Source: WHTI01 sp963756365
GTDB lineage: Bacteria > Actinomycetota > CADDZG01 > WHSQ01
NCBI GenBank assembly: GCA_963756365.1
Contig: CAVWNF010000003.1
Coordinates: 1,984,001-2,048,000 of the forward strand
DNA: 64,000 nt
Direction of reading: 5' to 3'
Shown: positions 16,714 through 25,492 of the stretch, one piece after another
How the letters are laid out: each line of letters opens with the position of its first letter
Position numbering within the stretch: position 1 is the first letter of the stretch
The notes under the pieces: generated by a model
Seen by the model: the letters and a program-made list of their open reading frames with translations, nothing else
The model's database searches: none
What the model was told of the DNA's origin: nothing
Program-made: the position numbers and the translations under genes

Positions 16714-17820
16714 TCAAGTCCTAGGAGCGGACGATGCGGAAGAGAGATCGGACCACAGATCGTCGATGTTCTCGCACCCCACGCTCATCCTTATCAACGA
16801 CTCGGGCGTCCTCTCTTCTCCCTCCCAGGTTCCACGCCTCTCGAGGGACGACTCGACTCCGCCGAGGCTGGTCGTGTGAGTGATCACACGGAGGGCCCGG
16901 CAGAGATCGTCCGCCGCCTCCACTGAAGCCATCTCGAACGACAGCACCGCGCCGAATGCAGCCATCTGGCGCGCCGCTAGCGCGTGACCGGGGTGATCCG
17001 GGAGACCCGGGTAGTGCACCTTCCTGATCGGAGGGTGAGTCGTGAGGCGTTCCGCAAGTTCAGCCGCGTTGGAGCAGGCCCGCTCGATCCTCAGATGCAA
17101 GGTGCGGAGTCCCCGAAGCGCTAGGAATGCCTCCATCGGGCCAACGATCCCGCCGGCGTGCACTCGCTCTTCATAGATCGCGGCCGCAAGTTCGTCGTCG
17201 CGCGTGACAGCGACTCCGATCAAGACGTCCGAATGGCCGGACAGGAACTTGGTTCCGCTGTGGACCACGATGTCCGCGCCCAACTCGAGAGGTCGCTGCA
17301 ACAGCGGGGTCGCAAACGTGTTGTCGACGACGACCCTTGCTCCCGCAGAGTGGGCGACCTCGGCCAGCGCCGGGATGTCGGCGATCTTGAGGAGCGGGTT
17401 CGACGGAGACTCGATCCAGAGGAGGTCGCCGGCCTTGAGCACGGACGCCACCCTGGTGACGTCCGTGATGTCGACTTCCACCGACCCAGCCCGCCGGCGT
17501 TTCACCAGGTCGCCGGCCAAAGCCCGCGTTCCCGCATAACAATCGTCGGGAAGCACGATGGTCGAATCCGCCCCAACCTGTTGGAACACTGCGGCTATGG
17601 CCGCCATCCCCGACGCGAAGCAGAACGCGGTGCCATCCTCGAGGGCCCCGACCGCCTCCTCGAATGCCTCCCAGGTTGGGTTTCCGTGGCGGCCGTAGAA
17701 GAGGTCCGAACCCTTGACGAATGTCGAGCTGAAGAAGGGTGGCACGGACGTGGGTGCCCCAGGGGCCCGGTCACCGCGGCCCGCATGGATAACGGTTGTA
17801 TCCGGATGCATCTCACTCAC
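16714..17820 (-). CDS. Cys/Met-metabolism PLP enzyme (cystathionine gamma-lyase/synthase type)
   Basis: PLP-dependent trans-sulfuration enzyme, 368 residues. Seen are SSTFV near the N-terminus, YGRHGNPTWEAFEEAV, the PLP-phosphate loop FASGMAAIAAV, the aspartate strand VVVDNTFATPLLQRPLELGA, and the Schiff-base Lys in HSGTKFLSGHSDVLIG; the C-terminal SLGGVESSLERRGTW contains the substrate-carboxylate region. It would make or break cystathionine or a related thioether (methionine gamma-lyase is also possible); motifs do not decide which. The frame is open to 17850, but the GTG at 17820 has GGAGGAG six bases upstream. It converges on the luciferase-like gene. Confidence 0.85.
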   Translation of the reverse strand: MSEMHPDTTVIHAGRGDRAPGAPTSVPPFFSSTFVKGSDLFYGRHGNPTWEAFEEAVGALEDGTAFCFASGMAAIAAVFQQVGADSTIVLPDDCYAGTRALAGDLVKRRRAGSVEVDITDVTRVASVLKAGDLLWIESPSNPLLKIADIPALAEVAHSAGARVVVDNTFATPLLQRPLELGADIVVHSGTKFLSGHSDVLIGVAVTRDDELAAAIYEERVHAGGIVGPMEAFLALRGLRTLHLRIERACSNAAELAERLTTHPPIRKVHYPGLPDHPGHALAARQMAAFGAVLSFEMASVEAADDLCRALRVITHTTSLGGVESSLERRGTWEGEERTPESLIRMSVGCENIDDLWSDLSSASSAPRT

Positions 17821-17879
17821 CGGTCTCTCCTCCCCATCCGCCCGGACCATCCGCCGATCCTAGGCCGTGGACGTCTGGT

Positions 17880-17885
17880 TAGATT
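17880..17885 (+). promoter_or_regulatory. -10 hexamer TAGATT, leaderless promoter
   Basis: TAGATT, spacer CTGCCG (6), ATG at 17892; no ribosome-binding site. Confidence 0.6.
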
Positions 17886-17891
17886 CTGCCG

Positions 17892-18533
17892 ATGCAGGAT
17901 GATGACGCGCTCCGGCAACGGCAGATCGGATTCGAAACGACCCCGAAGTACCACGCCGAGGTAGAGCGCGCCGCCCTCCTGCTCGAGCCGGTACCGGAAG
18001 GGCCGTTGCTAGATGTCGGCTGTGGCCCTGGTCTGGGAACGGGCCTCCTGAGGAGGGCCACCTCGCGGACGGTCGTCGGGATCGACCCCTCGACGGCGTC
18101 GGGTGCCGGATGGGATGAGTTGGCGCATGCGTCTGTCTTCGGGCTCGCGGAGAGCATGCCGTTCCATGATGGAAGTTTCGCCGGGGCCGCCATGCTCCAC
18201 AGCATCGGACATGTCGACTCCGTATCGCGCGCGTTGAGAGAGGTTTACCGGGTGTTGGCGCCCGAGGGACGCGTGGTGATCGTGACCCCCAACGCACTCT
18301 TCGTCCGGCAGATGAGGCTGCTCAACACGCTTCGCCTGCTTCGGCACGAACCGGATCCGACGGTTCTGAGGTACCTCGACGGTAACCACCTCCGGTCGGC
18401 CATGGAGGAAGCCGGGTTCACGGCTACCGTCGAGACCTGGGGTCAGCCCTCCATCCCGGCGAAACTGCTGACACGATTCCTTTCCGACAGATACAGAGAG
18501 CGCGTGGTGGGCGTCGGGCTCAAAGGGGCCTAA
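17892..18533 (+). CDS. Class I SAM-dependent methyltransferase
   Basis: A 213-residue Rossmann-fold methyltransferase. Motif I is LLDVGCGPGLGTGLL (about 37-51), followed by the acidic strand end VVGIDPSTA, the motif-III region MPFHDGSFAGAAMLHSIGHV and the post-motif EVYRVLAPEGRVVIVTPN, a Methyltransf_11 layout. The C-terminal part (LNTLRLLRHEPDPTVLRYLD) resembles methyltransferases in glycan clusters. Substrate unknown. It is followed by the DegT aminotransferase and the epimerase in the same direction, which suggests a sugar-modification role. Confidence 0.8.
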   Translation: MQDDDALRQRQIGFETTPKYHAEVERAALLLEPVPEGPLLDVGCGPGLGTGLLRRATSRTVVGIDPSTASGAGWDELAHASVFGLAESMPFHDGSFAGAAMLHSIGHVDSVSRALREVYRVLAPEGRVVIVTPNALFVRQMRLLNTLRLLRHEPDPTVLRYLDGNHLRSAMEEAGFTATVETWGQPSIPAKLLTRFLSDRYRERVVGVGLKGA

Positions 18534-18577
18534 ACCCGGACCCGCCCGCGGGTGCGCCGATAGGCTCGGATGCATCT

Positions 18578-19769
18578 ATGGACGAATTAGCCATCGATGG
18601 GGGCGCTCCGGTTCGATCGGAGCCCCTTCCCATCTTTCGACTTGCACTGTCCGACGCCGAGAAGGCCGCTGTAGCGCGGGTTCTCGAAGGCGGGCATATC
18701 TCTCGTGGCCAGGCGCGCGATGACTTCGGGCGCGCATTCTGTTCGTACACGGGGGCCGAGCATGCGCTCGTGTGCTCCTCGGGTACGACGGCACTGCACC
18801 TAGCGGTCGCCGCTCTGGGTCTCGAGGCCGGCAGTGAGGTGATCGTTCCCTCGCTGTCTTTCGTTGCGACCGCATTCGCGGCCGAGTACAGCGACCTCGT
18901 TCCCGTGTTCGCGGAGGTCGATCCCGAGACGTTGTGCCTCGATACAGCCGATGTCGAAGCGCGGATCACCGAGCGAACGGCCGCCGTGATCACCGTGCAC
19001 TTCGCCGGGCAGGTTGCCGACCTCTCGGGCCTCAGGGAAGTCTGCGCGCGCCACGACATCGCACTGATCGAGGACGCCGCCCACGCGGCGGGGGCCCGAG
19101 CGAGACACGGGGATGGTCGGCTCCGATCTAGCCGGCATCCGCCACGCCGCCTGTTTCAGTTTCTTCGCTACTAAGAACATGACCTCCGCCGAGGGCGGGC
19201 TCGTGACGACCTCCGACGCGGACCTACTCCGCGAGATGGAACGGCTGCGTGCGCATGGGATCGTCCCTCTCGCTGATGCACCGCGGGCGTCCGGCTACTA
19301 CGACGTCACTTCGATCGGTTTCAACTTCCATCTCAGCGATGTCAACATCGTCCTAGGTATAGAACAGCTCAAACGACTCGATGAGATGAACGCCACTAGG
19401 AAGGCTCACGCGGCCCAGCTCTCTGACCTTCTCGCCGACGTCGAGGGATTGCGGTTGCCGGTTGCCCACCGCGACCACGTCTTCCATCTGTACAACGTGT
19501 TGATCGAGGAGGATCGTCTCTCATGCTCTAGGGACGACTTCGTGAGGGCGTTGTTGGCAGAAGGGATAGGGGTCGGCCTGTACTACCGTCCTATGCATCT
19601 GTTCACGCATTTCCGCTCGCGCTACGGCAGTGCTGAGGGGATGTTGCCGATAACCGAGGGGATCGGCGCCCGCATCGTTACCCTTCCGATGTACCCGGCT
19701 CTAACCGGACCGGATATCGAAGACATCGCTACCGCGCTGAGGAAGGTCGTGAACCACTACCGAGCGTAG
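18578..19769 (+). CDS. DegT/DnrJ/EryC1/StrS-family sugar aminotransferase, frameshifted
   Basis: PLP-dependent aminotransferase that converts a keto-sugar nucleotide to an amino sugar. N-terminal frame (18578 to ~19100): FRLALSDAEKAAVARVLEGG, the PLP-phosphate site CSSGTTALHLAVAALGL and the aspartate strand ALIEDAAHAAGA. The second frame (from ~19110 to 19769) holds the Schiff-base Lys in FSFFATKNMTSAEGG, the segment GFNFHLSDVNIVLGIEQL and the C-terminus YYRPMHL. The change is by one base near 19095-19110, in the run of G and C between AHAAGA and GMVGSDL. Joined length about 397, normal. Likely works with the epimerase 38 bases downstream on nucleotide sugars. Confidence 0.82.
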
Positions 19770-19792
19770 GCGGCAGGCGACAGAACACGCTC

Positions 19793-19798
19793 TAGATT
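19793..19798 (+). promoter_or_regulatory. -10 hexamer TAGATT upstream of the epimerase gene
   Basis: TAGATT, eight-base spacer, ATG at 19807. Confidence 0.5.
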
Positions 19799-19806
19799 GG
19801 AGTCAG

Positions 19807-20775
19807 ATGGACCCGATGGACGAAGCACTAGCAACCGCAGGCGGACACTTCAAGGGCAAGAAGGTTCTCGTTACCGGAGGACTTGGGTTCATCGCGTCAC
19901 ATCTGGTGGACCGTCTCGTTTCGTGGGGGGCAGACGTCACCCTCATGGACGCGAGGCCCACCTACGACGGGGAACTTACCTACATCCAAGGTGACGTTCG
20001 AGATTACGAAGCGATGAGCGCCGCCGTCGAGGGCAAGGACCTCGTGTTCCACTTCGCCAGCATCCTCGGTGTCGAGAAGATCCTGCAGATCCCCCTCGAC
20101 GTGATGGAAGTGAACCTGGGGGGGACCATCAACGCGCTGAAAGCGTGCGTCGAACACAACGTCGAGCGCATGATCCTCACCTCTTCGTCAGAGATCTACG
20201 GGGAGCCCCGGGTCATCCCCACACCGGAAAGCACGCTTCCGTCGCCGGTCTCGATCTACGGGGTCAGCAAGTTGGCGGCGGAGGCCTACTGTCAGGCCTA
20301 CGCGCAGCAGCATGGCCTCAAGTACACGGCCGTGCGCTTCTTCAACGTCTACGGCGAAGGCCAAGCGATGGAGTTCGTGGTCAGCAAGTTCCTTGGCCGC
20401 ATCGCGGAGGACAAGCCGCCGGTCATCTTCGGCTCGGGCGAACAGGTCCGCACGTATACGTACGTGGGAGACGCGGTCGATTGCACCCTGCTGGCGGCAG
20501 CCAGTCCCCAAGGTGTCAACGAAGTCTTCAATATCGGCGGAGCGGAGACGATCAGTCTCATCGAGCTCGCTCGTCTCATCGGCGAGATCTCGGAGAAATC
20601 GCTCGAGCCGGAGTTCCGCGAGTTCGGCGACGAGGGGGTCAGGGAGAAGGACCGCGAGGTCTTTGCCCGCATCCCAAGCGTCACGAAGGCCCGAAAGATA
20701 CTCGGCTACAGAAGTCGGGTGGGGCTCAGGGAGGGCCTGACCCGCACCTATAAGTGGTACCTGAAGGAACTCTAG
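19807..20775 (+). CDS. NAD-dependent sugar epimerase/dehydratase (extended SDR)
   Basis: Extended short-chain dehydrogenase, 322 residues, that acts on nucleotide-activated sugars (UDP-glucose 4-epimerase / dTDP-glucose dehydratase group). Residues 20-30 have the NAD motif VTGGLGFIASHL; TSSSEIYGEP provides the catalytic Ser/Thr region; the catalytic pair is in SIYGVSKLAAEAY (YxxxK); RFFNVYGEGQ and RTYTYVGDAVDCTL are the sugar-binding segments. All catalytic residues are present, unlike the two SDR+GT2 modules nearby. Its stop overlaps that of the converging GT2 gene (CTAG, 20772-20775). Confidence 0.88.
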   Translation: MDPMDEALATAGGHFKGKKVLVTGGLGFIASHLVDRLVSWGADVTLMDARPTYDGELTYIQGDVRDYEAMSAAVEGKDLVFHFASILGVEKILQIPLDVMEVNLGGTINALKACVEHNVERMILTSSSEIYGEPRVIPTPESTLPSPVSIYGVSKLAAEAYCQAYAQQHGLKYTAVRFFNVYGEGQAMEFVVSKFLGRIAEDKPPVIFGSGEQVRTYTYVGDAVDCTLLAAASPQGVNEVFNIGGAETISLIELARLIGEISEKSLEPEFREFGDEGVREKDREVFARIPSVTKARKILGYRSRVGLREGLTRTYKWYLKEL

Positions 20776-21728
20776 ATACCGTCCTTGTCCGGCCCCCGGG
20801 ACTTGGTCTCCCGCCCAGCATCGACCGCGGGATCCCATCTGACCGGCCGGCTTTCGGGACGGGCGATCCGACCACCTCGCAGGTAATACGGGACGTTGAC
20901 GGGTGGTGCCGCGGCCTCCCCGGGAAGTCGCCTACTCGGTGGGTCTAGGGGTGGAGGCGGCGTGTCGAACACGATCTTGGGACCCTCCCAGGTGAATGCG
21001 GTTGCCGCCGCGACGATGCTCATGTCACCGGTTATCGGCCTCCATTCGCCCTCGGGTCTCCACACGCGGAACCTCAAGAGCGTCTGGGCTGCGCGCACAC
21101 CGTCGGTCCACCTAACCTTCTTGCCGTTCTTCCGTGAGCGGGGTCGGAAGATGACCGGGACCTCGACGATCCTGGCCTTGGCGCGCTTCGCCTTCGCCTG
21201 GATCTCGGAATCGAACTCGAACCGATCCGAGGAGATATCGAGAACCTCGAACAGGTCTTTGCGGATCGCTCGGGATCCGGTCGCGATGTCCTCGACGATC
21301 ATGCCGTAGACGAGGTTCCCGAACTCGGTCAGCATCCGGTTCACTACCCACTGGCGTGGGGGGATCAGGTTTCGGTTCCCAGCGTGCATGCGGTTCCCGG
21401 ACACGGTGTCCGCCGTCCCACGGATCACGGGGTCGGTCAGTGCAGGGATGTCGGCAGGGTCGATCTCGAGATCCGAATCGTGGAAGACGAGGATGTCACC
21501 TCGGGCACGAGCCGCCCCGGCCTTGACCGCGGCACCCTTCCCCGAGTTGGCAGGAAGGTCAACGAGTACGTCGATCAGATCGCGCACTCGTCCGAGTTCG
21601 TCTCCGGTTCCATCATCCGAACCATCGTTCACGACGATCAACTCATCGATCTCGGTCATGGCCCTGAGCCTTCTGATGCACTCACCGATCGACGGCGCCT
21701 CGTTATAGACGGGAACGATCACCGACAC
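20772..21728 (-). CDS. GT2 glycosyltransferase (DPM-like), partner or C-terminal half of degenerate SDR
   Basis: Family 2 glycosyltransferase resembling dolichol/polyprenyl-phosphate sugar transferases, 318 residues from a GTG. GT-A landmarks: VIVPVYNEAPSIGECI, IVVNDGSDDGT, LPANSGKGAAVKAG and the DxD-type metal site FHDSDLEIDP; after it comes SGSRAIRK-type sequence (ATGSRAIRKDLF). The C-terminal ~90 residues are proline-rich with no transmembrane helix. It overlaps the upstream SDR gene by ten bases. The GT2 frame is open further upstream with a proline-rich stretch (VLPLKRFIPPPPPAVLSPGG) that would continue the SDR linker if one base were restored near 21805, so the natural product may be one SDR-GT2 fusion. 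A second copy of the module lies at 35852-37716. Confidence 0.82.
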   Translation of the reverse strand: MSVIVPVYNEAPSIGECIRRLRAMTEIDELIVVNDGSDDGTGDELGRVRDLIDVLVDLPANSGKGAAVKAGAARARGDILVFHDSDLEIDPADIPALTDPVIRGTADTVSGNRMHAGNRNLIPPRQWVVNRMLTEFGNLVYGMIVEDIATGSRAIRKDLFEVLDISSDRFEFDSEIQAKAKRAKARIVEVPVIFRPRSRKNGKKVRWTDGVRAAQTLLRFRVWRPEGEWRPITGDMSIVAAATAFTWEGPKIVFDTPPPPLDPPSRRLPGEAAAPPVNVPYYLRGGRIARPESRPVRWDPAVDAGRETKSRGPDKDGI

Positions 21729-22977
21729 GACGGGTCTCCCACCCGGCGACAGAACCGCAGGAGGCGGGGGTGGGATGAAGCGCTTGAGCGGCAGGACCGG
21801 CTCGGGACCCCCGACGGAAGCGGAGGCTCGGAATCCGGAGGGTTCTCTATCGGATGAGATGGCGCCGAGGGATGGGCCGACGATGGAAGCGGCCCCAACT
21901 CGAAGTCGAAATCGAGCGTTGCAGGCAACGGATCGGGGGTCTCTTCGTCCTCGATCTCAGGCACCGGTGTGGCTGCCTCTAGCACCTCATCCAGTTTCGG
22001 CGCCTGAAGCAGCGGTCGCTCCGACTTCGGCGGCTCTGGCCGATAGTTCTCCTCCTGCAACCCCAGCAACTCTCCCACCGCATCTAGATCCGTCGGCTTT
22101 GCGATCGGGCGACCGAGGAATGCGGCGGCGACCGCGGCGAGAGAATCGTTGAGTGTCCACCTCACGCTGAAACCGAGTTCGTCCCGCGCCCGGCCGATAT
22201 CCGGCACGTTCCGGTACCCCGCACGGCGGTAGTCGTCGATATCACTCGGAGGAAGGAACACGATCTGAGAACGCGACTCTGCTACCTCGATGGCTCGCTG
22301 CGCCAACTCGACGATGGAGATCTCCTCGTCGGAGCCGAACGTGAAGACCTTGCCCACGGTGCCACCGGCATCGAGCATGGCGGCAAGTCCATCGACGACA
22401 TCATCGATGTAACAGAAGCTGCGGACCTGGGTGCCGTCCCCGAAGACCGTTACGTCCTCGCCCCTCAGGGCCTGGCGGACGAACCTCGGCAATACCTTCG
22501 CGTAGCCGATGGATTGCCGGGGGCCTACGACGTTTCGGAATCGGACCACGGTAACGGGGATGCCTCGTCTCGGCCGCCAGGCGAGCTGCCATGTCGTCGT
22601 CGGCAGCATCTCGGTCGGGGGTCGAGCGATTCGAAGTGGTAGCGATGACGGTTGGACGGTTGAACCGGGCGGCGGCATCCAGGATGTTCGCGGTCCCCTC
22701 GGCGTTGGCTCTGAGCCGTGGCTCGGAGGCACCCCCGGGAGACGCCGCCAGGTGGACCACCGAATCAGCCGCCTTCACCAGGTCGTCCACCAGCTTCGAG
22801 TCGGCCACGGAGCCGACTCGTGAATCGGAACCCCGCACGGCCATCGAGTACCCGGATCTTCTCCCGCGAACCGGTAGAGAGGTCATCGAGGATGACCACT
22901 TCATCTCCACGCCACAGGAGGGCCTCACTAAGGTGAGACCCGATGAAACCGGCACCGCCGGTGACCAGGATCCTCAT
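21719..22977 (-). CDS. Degenerate extended SDR protein with long C-terminal linker, frameshifted
   Basis: Extended SDR (epimerase-like). Frame from the ATG at 22977 (GGAGGG nine bases upstream): MRILVTGGAGFIGSHLSEAL. After a shift near 22840: VGSVADSKLVDDLVKAADSV and GTANILDAAARF. After another near 22560-22590: RGIPVTVVRFRNVVGPRQ and VRSFCYIDDVVDGLAAM. Where YxxxK belongs, the sequence reads STPDRDAADDDMAARLAAE, with neither Tyr nor Lys, so oxidoreductase activity is doubtful. The last ~100 residues are an acidic, Pro-rich linker (ETPDPLPATLDFDFELGPLP). It is coupled or fused to the GT2 downstream. Probably a sugar-nucleotide-binding or scaffolding role; this is inference. Confidence 0.72.
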
Positions 22978-23117
22978 ACGGGGCAGTTCCCTCCTAGCGG
23001 TCCAAAGACCGGACGAACTTCTCTCTGATGCCTAAACCTTCGGCTCGCAGTGCCGATAACTTCAGTGTGATCTCCACCAACGACGACGGTCCCGTTAAGG
23101 GCGACCGGGAGGTAGCT

Positions 23118-24344
23118 ATGGCTTCGGCCAACGAGGACATGGAAATGACAACCGCCGGAGTTGACGCTCCGATAGTCGCCTCCCCCGTAGGCGCCGCTGC
23201 CCGTACGGCTGCCGGCCTCCTTCGGAGGGCCGCCAAGATCGATACCTCGGCCGTGTACGTGCCCCACCCCGACGGTGGCTTCGTGATGTGGGCTGGAGAC
23301 CGCAAGGATGGAAACGGGCAACCTGCAGAGATGCGGATGCACTGGGTCGAGCCCGAGATGGGCTGGCTGTGGGGAGGCGACGGTCACTATCTGATCGTTC
23401 CCCTCGGCTACCAAGGCAGAGCGGGTCTTGCCCGCCTCGGCCCCTGGCTCAGCCCTCGCCTCGGACCGGTTCGTACCAGGGCCATCCAACGCGCCGCCCA
23501 GGACGCCTCCGAAAGGCTGATCCAGGCCTCGGTCGAGGAACGTCGTACCAGCGAGCACGAACGACGCGCCGCCGAAGACGCTGCGTCCGACCTGATCGCC
23601 GGACCCATCGAGGATCTCAAGGAACTGCTTCTCAGCGCCATCAAGATCGAACTCGATGCCGACATCGTCAAGCTCGACGACCGCGGAGAGCTCGTGGTCA
23701 TCTCGGCCCGTAGGAGCTCCCCGACGGCGGTCGCCATCCTCGAAGACGGCATCCGACAGTTGGACAACCCCGGCGACGACCGCCTGGTTCGCTACCGGAC
23801 GCTTCAGACCCTCGCCGACGCCGTGGACGCCAGAGCCGCGCACACCTTCGGTCACTCGGTTCGTGTCATGAGGGTCGCCTCGTCGATCGCCCACCAGATG
23901 AACTGTGACCGACGCACCAGACGAACGATCGAGGTCGCCGCAAGGCTCCACGACGTCGCCTCTGGATTCTGTGGCTCTCAGGCACTCTCCAAGATCAAGC
24001 TGGATGACGTCGAACGCGACGCGATCCGTCGCCACCCCGAGTTGGGTGCGGCGATCATCGAAGGAGCAGGGCTTCCGGCCGAGGTCGCACATGCGGTCAG
24101 GGGTCACCACGAACGTTGGGACGGATCGGGTTACCCCGACAACCTCATGGGCGACAAGGTCCCTCTCGCGGCCCGCATCATCGCCGTCGCCGAGGTCTAC
24201 GACGCCCTTGTGTCTCCCCGCCCGTGGCGTGAAGGGATGCCGCTCGCCGATGCCATGGCGACGCTGCTGCAGGGGGCCGGATCCCAGTTCGATCCCGATG
24301 TGGTCCAAGCGTTCTTCACGGCCCGCAAGCAGCCCGCCAACTAA
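23118..24344 (+). CDS. HD-GYP-type domain protein with altered HD motif
   Basis: A 408-residue protein ending in an HD-GYP phosphodiesterase domain (about 245-400), the c-di-GMP-degrading family. Present are the second signature RRHPELGAAIIE, HHERWDGSGYP (the GYP motif) and ARIIAVAEVYDAL. The first motif, usually HDIGKxxIP, reads LHDVASGFCGSQALSKI: His-Asp is kept but the Lys and the following IP are not. The N-terminal ~240 residues are a divergent GAF-like and helical region rich in charged residues (ERRTSEHERRAAEDAASDLI). The start at 23118 has GGGAGG five bases before it; an in-frame ATG at 23028 is possible. It is divergent from the SDR module and converges on the GT4 gene of operon 1. 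A regulatory tie to the glycan genes is inferred from position. Confidence 0.72.
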   Translation: MASANEDMEMTTAGVDAPIVASPVGAAARTAAGLLRRAAKIDTSAVYVPHPDGGFVMWAGDRKDGNGQPAEMRMHWVEPEMGWLWGGDGHYLIVPLGYQGRAGLARLGPWLSPRLGPVRTRAIQRAAQDASERLIQASVEERRTSEHERRAAEDAASDLIAGPIEDLKELLLSAIKIELDADIVKLDDRGELVVISARRSSPTAVAILEDGIRQLDNPGDDRLVRYRTLQTLADAVDARAAHTFGHSVRVMRVASSIAHQMNCDRRTRRTIEVAARLHDVASGFCGSQALSKIKLDDVERDAIRRHPELGAAIIEGAGLPAEVAHAVRGHHERWDGSGYPDNLMGDKVPLAARIIAVAEVYDALVSPRPWREGMPLADAMATLLQGAGSQFDPDVVQAFFTARKQPAN

Positions 24345-24352
24345 CCGATCGG

Positions 24353-25492
24353 TCACGCACCAACCTCTCTCACGCGCGGCTTGCGCGCCAGCGCGTCCGA
24401 ATAGATCTGTAGGTAGCTCCCCGCCACCGCGCTAAGCGCTGTGTGAGCCACCTGGGTCCTAAGGAACGACGGATCCCATGGCCGCGCGACGGCGAGTTGG
24501 ATCGCTTCGGCGAGCTTGACGTGATCTTCCGAGGGGACGACCAAGCCCTCCTCCCCGTTCCAGGAGCTGGGGAAGCCCGCCCACGTCGGTGGAGACCACT
24601 GGGATACCCGTCGCTAGCGCCTCAAGGGCAGATGCGGGCAAGCCCTCGCTGCGCGACGAGATCACGACCACGTGAGAGGACCTGTAGGCCTCCAGGACCT
24701 CGCGGTTGGGGATCCCGCCGACCATGTCCACGACGTCCGTGACGCCGAGATCTCGTACCAGTGAGGCGACCTCATCGAAGTTAGGTCCATCGCCGATCAT
24801 CGTCAGCGTCAGGTTCCGGTTCCGTGCTTGGGCAACGGCGAAGGCCCGAACCATCACGTCCGGCCCCTTCTCTGGCGACATCCGCCCGACCCAGGTGATC
24901 CGTCCGCCCGTTGGAGGTGCGGTGATGACCGGGATGTCCTCGAAAGGGATCGCGTTGGGGATGTAGTAGGCCTCCCGGCCGGAGACCTCCTCGATCCGCG
25001 CCTTCGCCTTGGGATCCATGGAGATGTTGGCGGTGGCTGTCGTGACCACGCGCCGGAACTCTGACTTGAAATACGGAAGGCGCGAGTACTTATGAACGTC
25101 GGTCCCCAGGCACACAACCACGCTCGGGATGTTGAGCCTCGTTACGGCGCTACCGCCGGGAAAGGCCCAGTGCCCGTGGGCGAGATCGTGGGAGCTCTCG
25201 AGCGCCTTAGCGGTCTTCTTCAGCGCCCTATCGACCCTGTAGGCGGCGAGGATGTGGGACGGGCCCGAGAGCTGATGCAGGGCGGCAGCTGGTCGCTCGG
25301 GGTCCAACCCGCTTGACCGTGAAGCCCCCCAGCATCTCCTCGGCCGGGAGCACCCGCTTGAGCGGGCGTCACGACGGTTCCGGAGATGTGATGACCGAGT
25401 TCCTTGACGAGTTGGTAGACGCCGAGTCCTGCCGCCGCAGAAGCATCGCCGTCGAACCGGGCGAAGCTCGACGTGACGAACAGGAGCCTCAC
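24353..25492 (-). CDS. GT4 glycosyltransferase, last gene of operon 1, frameshifted
   Basis: GT-B fold family 4 glycosyltransferase. N-terminus from the GTG at 25492: RLLFVTSSFARFDGDASAAA and LGVYQLVKELG. Two shifts between about 25375 and 25310 lead through RPLKRVLPAEEMLGGFTVKR to PAAALHQLSGPSHILAAYR. The C-terminal Rossmann half is intact: RITWVGRMSPEKGPDVMVRA, MIGDGPNFDEVASL, then the nucleotide-sugar motif SSRSEGLPASALEALATGIP (EX7E). One more shift near 24550 leads to GLVVPSEDHVKLAEAIQLA and the stop at 24353. Joined length ~380, normal. GTGA overlap with the upstream gene shows translational coupling. It would add a sugar to the lipid-linked oligosaccharide of operon 1. Confidence 0.78.

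Noticed and set aside
22974..24356. 460-codon minus-strand frame opposite the HD-GYP gene
   Set aside because: The plus strand carries clear HD-GYP motifs; the antisense translation shows no domain and an unlikely composition.
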